A stretch of 64,000 nt of DNA from Flavobacterium branchiicola (lineage in GTDB: Bacteria > Bacteroidota > Bacteroidia > Flavobacteriales > Flavobacteriaceae). The translations under genes and the position numbers were made by a program. Under the pieces are notes generated by a model. That model was not told the DNA's origin. It was given only the letters and a program-made list of their open reading frames with translations, and ran no database searches. Below are positions 61,543-64,000 of the stretch, piece after piece (positions within the stretch are counted from its first letter, which is position 1; the number at the start of each line of letters is the position of its first letter). The stretch spans positions 317,262 through 381,261 of the forward strand of contig NZ_JAGYWA010000002.1 of the NCBI RefSeq assembly GCF_018383905.1, in the 5' to 3' direction.

Positions 61543-63843
61543 ATGAAAAACAAATTAGTCTTACTTTTTTTAGGATGTGCTGTTTTGGGTTACGCTCAAA
61601 AAAAGAACACAAAGAGTACAGTAAAAATTAAACCTAAGTCGGAGTTTGTAGCAGAGTTAATGTCAAAAATGACATTAGATGAAAAATTAGGGCAATTAAA
61701 TTTACCTACATCAGGAGATATTACAACAGGACAGGCAAACAGCTCCAATGTTGCAAAAAATATTGCTGAAGGTAAAGTAGGAGGTTTGTTCAACATTAAA
61801 TCAGTTCAAAAAATTAAGGAAGTTCAAAAAATTGCGGTTGAAAAAAGCCGTTTAAAAATTCCTTTGCTTTTTGGTATGGATGTTATTCACGGATATGAAA
61901 CAACATTCCCAATTCCGTTAGGATTGTCTTGTACCTGGGATATGGGCTTAATTGAAAGAAGTGCGCAAATTGCTGCAAAAGAAGCTAGTGCAGACGGAAT
62001 CAACTGGACATTTTCACCAATGGTAGACATTTCTCGTGATCCGCGTTGGGGAAGAGTTTCTGAAGGTTCAGGAGAAGATCCCTATTTAGGAAGCCAGATT
62101 GCAAAAGCAATGGTTAATGGTTACCAACAACACGATCTTTCTAAAAACAATTCAATTTTAGCTTGTGTTAAACACTTCGCATTATACGGTGCTCCGGAAG
62201 GCGGACGTGATTACAACACAGTTGATATGAGTCACATCAGAATGTTTAATGATTATTTCCCTCCTTACAAAGCAGCTGTTGATGCTGGTGTAGGTTCGGT
62301 TATGGCTTCTTTCAATGAAATTGACGGAATTCCTGCAACAGGAAATAAATGGTTAATGACAGATATTCTAAGAAAACAATGGGGTTTTAAAGGTTTTGTG
62401 GTAACAGATTTTACAGGAATCCCTGAAATGATCGAGCACGGAATGGGAGATCTTCAACAAGTATCGGCTTTGTCATTAAATGCAGGAGTTGAAATGGATA
62501 TGGTTGGAGAAGGTTTCTTAGGAACTTTGAAAAAATCTTTAGATGAAGGAAAAGTTAAAATCGAAACAATCGATAATGCTGTTAAACTGATCTTAGAAGC
62601 AAAATATGATTTAGGTTTATTCCAGGATCCTTATAAATATTGTGACGAAAAAAGAGCTAAAACTGAAATCTTTACAATGGATAGCCGTAAAGAAGCGCGT
62701 GATATTGCTGCACAATCTTTAGTATTGTTAAAAAACCAAAATCAGGTATTGCCTCTTAAAAAATCAGGAACTATTGGACTTATCGGACCATTAGCAGATG
62801 CTAAAGAAAATATGCCAGGAACCTGGAGTGTAGCTACAAAAATGGAAAATGCTATTTCATTATTAGCAGGAATCAAAGAAGTGGCGGGAGCAGGAACAAA
62901 AGTTTTATATGCAAAAGGAAGTAACTTAGATTATGATGAAACTTTTGAAACTAACGCAACAATGTTTGGAAAAACATTACACCGTGATGGTCGTTCAAAA
63001 GAAGAATTATTAGCAGAAGCTCTAAAAGTTGCTGAGCAATCAGATGTAATTGTAGCCGCTTTAGGAGAATCTGCAGAAATGAGCGGAGAATCAAGCAGCC
63101 GTACCAACTTAGAAATTCCTCAGGCACAAAAAGATTTATTAAACGCTTTATTAAAAACAGGAAAACCAGTTGTTTTAGTTTTATTCGACGGACGTCCGTT
63201 GGTAATTACAGACGAAGCAAAAACAGTTCCTGCAATCTTAAACGTTTGGTTTGCGGGTACAGAAGCAGGTTACGCTATTGCTGATGTTTTATTTGGAGAT
63301 GTAAATCCTTCAGGAAAATTGACTTCAACTTTCCCAAGAAGCGTTGGTCAGTTGCCAATTTATTACGCACACAAAAACACAGGAAGACCACTTTCTAACA
63401 CAGAAGGAAAATTCGAGAAATTCAGATCAAACTATATCGACGAAAGAAACGAAGCTTTATTCCCATTTGGATTTGGTTTAAGTTATACCACTTTTGATTA
63501 TTCAAATTTGAAGATTTCATCTGATAAAATGAATCCAACAGGAAAATTAAAAGTTACAGTTGATTTGGCTAATACAGGAAATTTTGACGGAAAAGAAACA
63601 GTTCAGTTATACCTCAGAGATTTAGTTGGTTCAGTAACAAGACCAGTTAGAGAATTGAAAGGTTTCCAAAAAATAGCACTTAAAAAAGGTGAAAAACAAA
63701 CAGTAAGTTTTGATATTACTGTTGAAGATTTAAAATTTTATAACTCTGATTTACAATTCGTAGCAGAGCCTGGACAGTTTGAAATTTTCGTTGGAGGAAA
63801 TTCAGCTGCCGACAAGAAAGTTAGTTTTGAGTTAACTAAATAG
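61543..63843 (+). CDS. GH3 family beta-glucosidase
   Basis: The 766-residue protein has a signal peptide, GH3 N-terminal barrel motifs (GMDVIHGYETTFPIPLG, HFALYGAPEGGRDYN), the nucleophile Asp in GFVVTDFTG, the second domain with ALGESAEMSGESSSR, and a C-terminal fibronectin-III-like domain (VTVDLANTGNFDGKETVQLY). It releases glucose from beta-glucan oligosaccharides in the periplasm. Together with the GH144-like enzyme this supports a beta-1,2-glucan pathway. Confidence 0.93.
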   Translation: MKNKLVLLFLGCAVLGYAQKKNTKSTVKIKPKSEFVAELMSKMTLDEKLGQLNLPTSGDITTGQANSSNVAKNIAEGKVGGLFNIKSVQKIKEVQKIAVEKSRLKIPLLFGMDVIHGYETTFPIPLGLSCTWDMGLIERSAQIAAKEASADGINWTFSPMVDISRDPRWGRVSEGSGEDPYLGSQIAKAMVNGYQQHDLSKNNSILACVKHFALYGAPEGGRDYNTVDMSHIRMFNDYFPPYKAAVDAGVGSVMASFNEIDGIPATGNKWLMTDILRKQWGFKGFVVTDFTGIPEMIEHGMGDLQQVSALSLNAGVEMDMVGEGFLGTLKKSLDEGKVKIETIDNAVKLILEAKYDLGLFQDPYKYCDEKRAKTEIFTMDSRKEARDIAAQSLVLLKNQNQVLPLKKSGTIGLIGPLADAKENMPGTWSVATKMENAISLLAGIKEVAGAGTKVLYAKGSNLDYDETFETNATMFGKTLHRDGRSKEELLAEALKVAEQSDVIVAALGESAEMSGESSSRTNLEIPQAQKDLLNALLKTGKPVVLVLFDGRPLVITDEAKTVPAILNVWFAGTEAGYAIADVLFGDVNPSGKLTSTFPRSVGQLPIYYAHKNTGRPLSNTEGKFEKFRSNYIDERNEALFPFGFGLSYTTFDYSNLKISSDKMNPTGKLKVTVDLANTGNFDGKETVQLYLRDLVGSVTRPVRELKGFQKIALKKGEKQTVSFDITVEDLKFYNSDLQFVAEPGQFEIFVGGNSAADKKVSFELTK

Positions 63844-63864
63844 TTGGTTTATTGATTAGTAATT

Positions 63865-63899
63865 AGCCCTTCGTGTTGGTTAGCGAAGGGCTTTTTTTC
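63865..63899 (+). terminator. terminator after GH3
   Basis: AGCCCTTCG (63865-63873) pairs with CGAAGGGCT (63884-63892), followed by a T run to 63898. Confidence 0.85.
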
Positions 63900-63932
63900 T
63901 AGTATAAAGCTCGCTTTTAATTTCTAAATCGT

Positions 63933-64000
63933 ATGAATACTTTTAAAATAACTTCATTAGTTCTGTTAGTAGTTTTTTCTTCCTGCAGTGTACAAAAGAA
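63933..64000 (+). CDS. start of a predicted lipoprotein gene (partial)
   Basis: From ATG 63933 the frame reads MNTFKITSLVLLVVFSSCSV and continues past the window edge. The hydrophobic run ending in SSC is a lipoprotein signal. It is in the direction of the glucan locus but follows a strong terminator, so it may start a new transcript. Confidence 0.6.
   Translation, partial: MNTFKITSLVLLVVFSSCSVQK

Overview
The window comes from an AT-rich member of the Bacteroidota, most likely a Flavobacterium or close relative. The evidence is two SusC/SusD pairs, Bacteroidota-type promoters (TTG, a spacer, then TAnnTTTG), a TPR/AraC hybrid regulator, a SusR-like propeller/LuxR regulator, a DUF6520-like peptide and Bacteroidota-type mobilisation genes. 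No rRNA or tRNA gene and no CRISPR array was seen.

Layout. (1) 1-4.2 kb: a partial AraC-like gene, a lipoprotein/membrane-protein pair, a divergent TPR/AraC regulator with repeated operator-like boxes between them, and a small histone H1-like protein. (2) 4.25-12.1 kb: six gene units, all on the minus strand and all separated by related recurring spacers that look like integron attC sites. Their cargo is defence-like: an Abi_C-domain protein, an undescribed soluble/membrane pair, HerA plus DUF4297, a PD-(D/E)XK protein, a DUF4238 protein and one unknown. No integron integrase is visible, so this resembles a cassette array without integrase (CALIN). (3) 12.3-13.1 kb: an XRE regulator beside a strongly folded putative ncRNA with its own promoter. 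(4) 13.2-22.3 kb: a SusC/SusD/S9-peptidase operon convergent with a four-cysteine secreted peptide and a MauE-like redox membrane protein. (5) 22.6-34.7 kb: part of an integrative mobilisable or conjugative element: a putative oriT, MobA/MobB/coupling protein, a CoiA-like nuclease, a three-gene operon containing two HEPN-motif proteins, then ssb, PcfK, PcfJ and RadC. (6) 34.8-46.0 kb: a cargo or defence island with an unknown three-gene operon, a HEPN/zinc-ribbon protein, a Septu-like ATPase/HNH pair whose ATPase carries a second, apparently dead HNH-like domain, and an AAA+ ATPase paired with a subtilisin-like protease. (7) 46.0-47.2 kb: a scar region with a Nudix remnant, possible integrase arm sites, and a RAYT transposase between two near-identical palindromes. 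(8) 47.3-64 kb: chromosomal genes, namely corA, pta-ackA, and a polysaccharide utilisation locus (SusR-like regulator, SusC, SusD, GH144-like glucanase, esterase, GH3) that fits beta-1,2-glucan use.

How the parts fit: the left 46 kb is mainly accessory DNA in which separate mobilisation strategies (cassette-like repeats, a relaxase/coupling-protein element, a REP/RAYT pair) lie beside several candidate anti-phage modules. The right 17 kb looks like stable core metabolism. Family names come from recognising motifs in the translated sequence; no database search was run.
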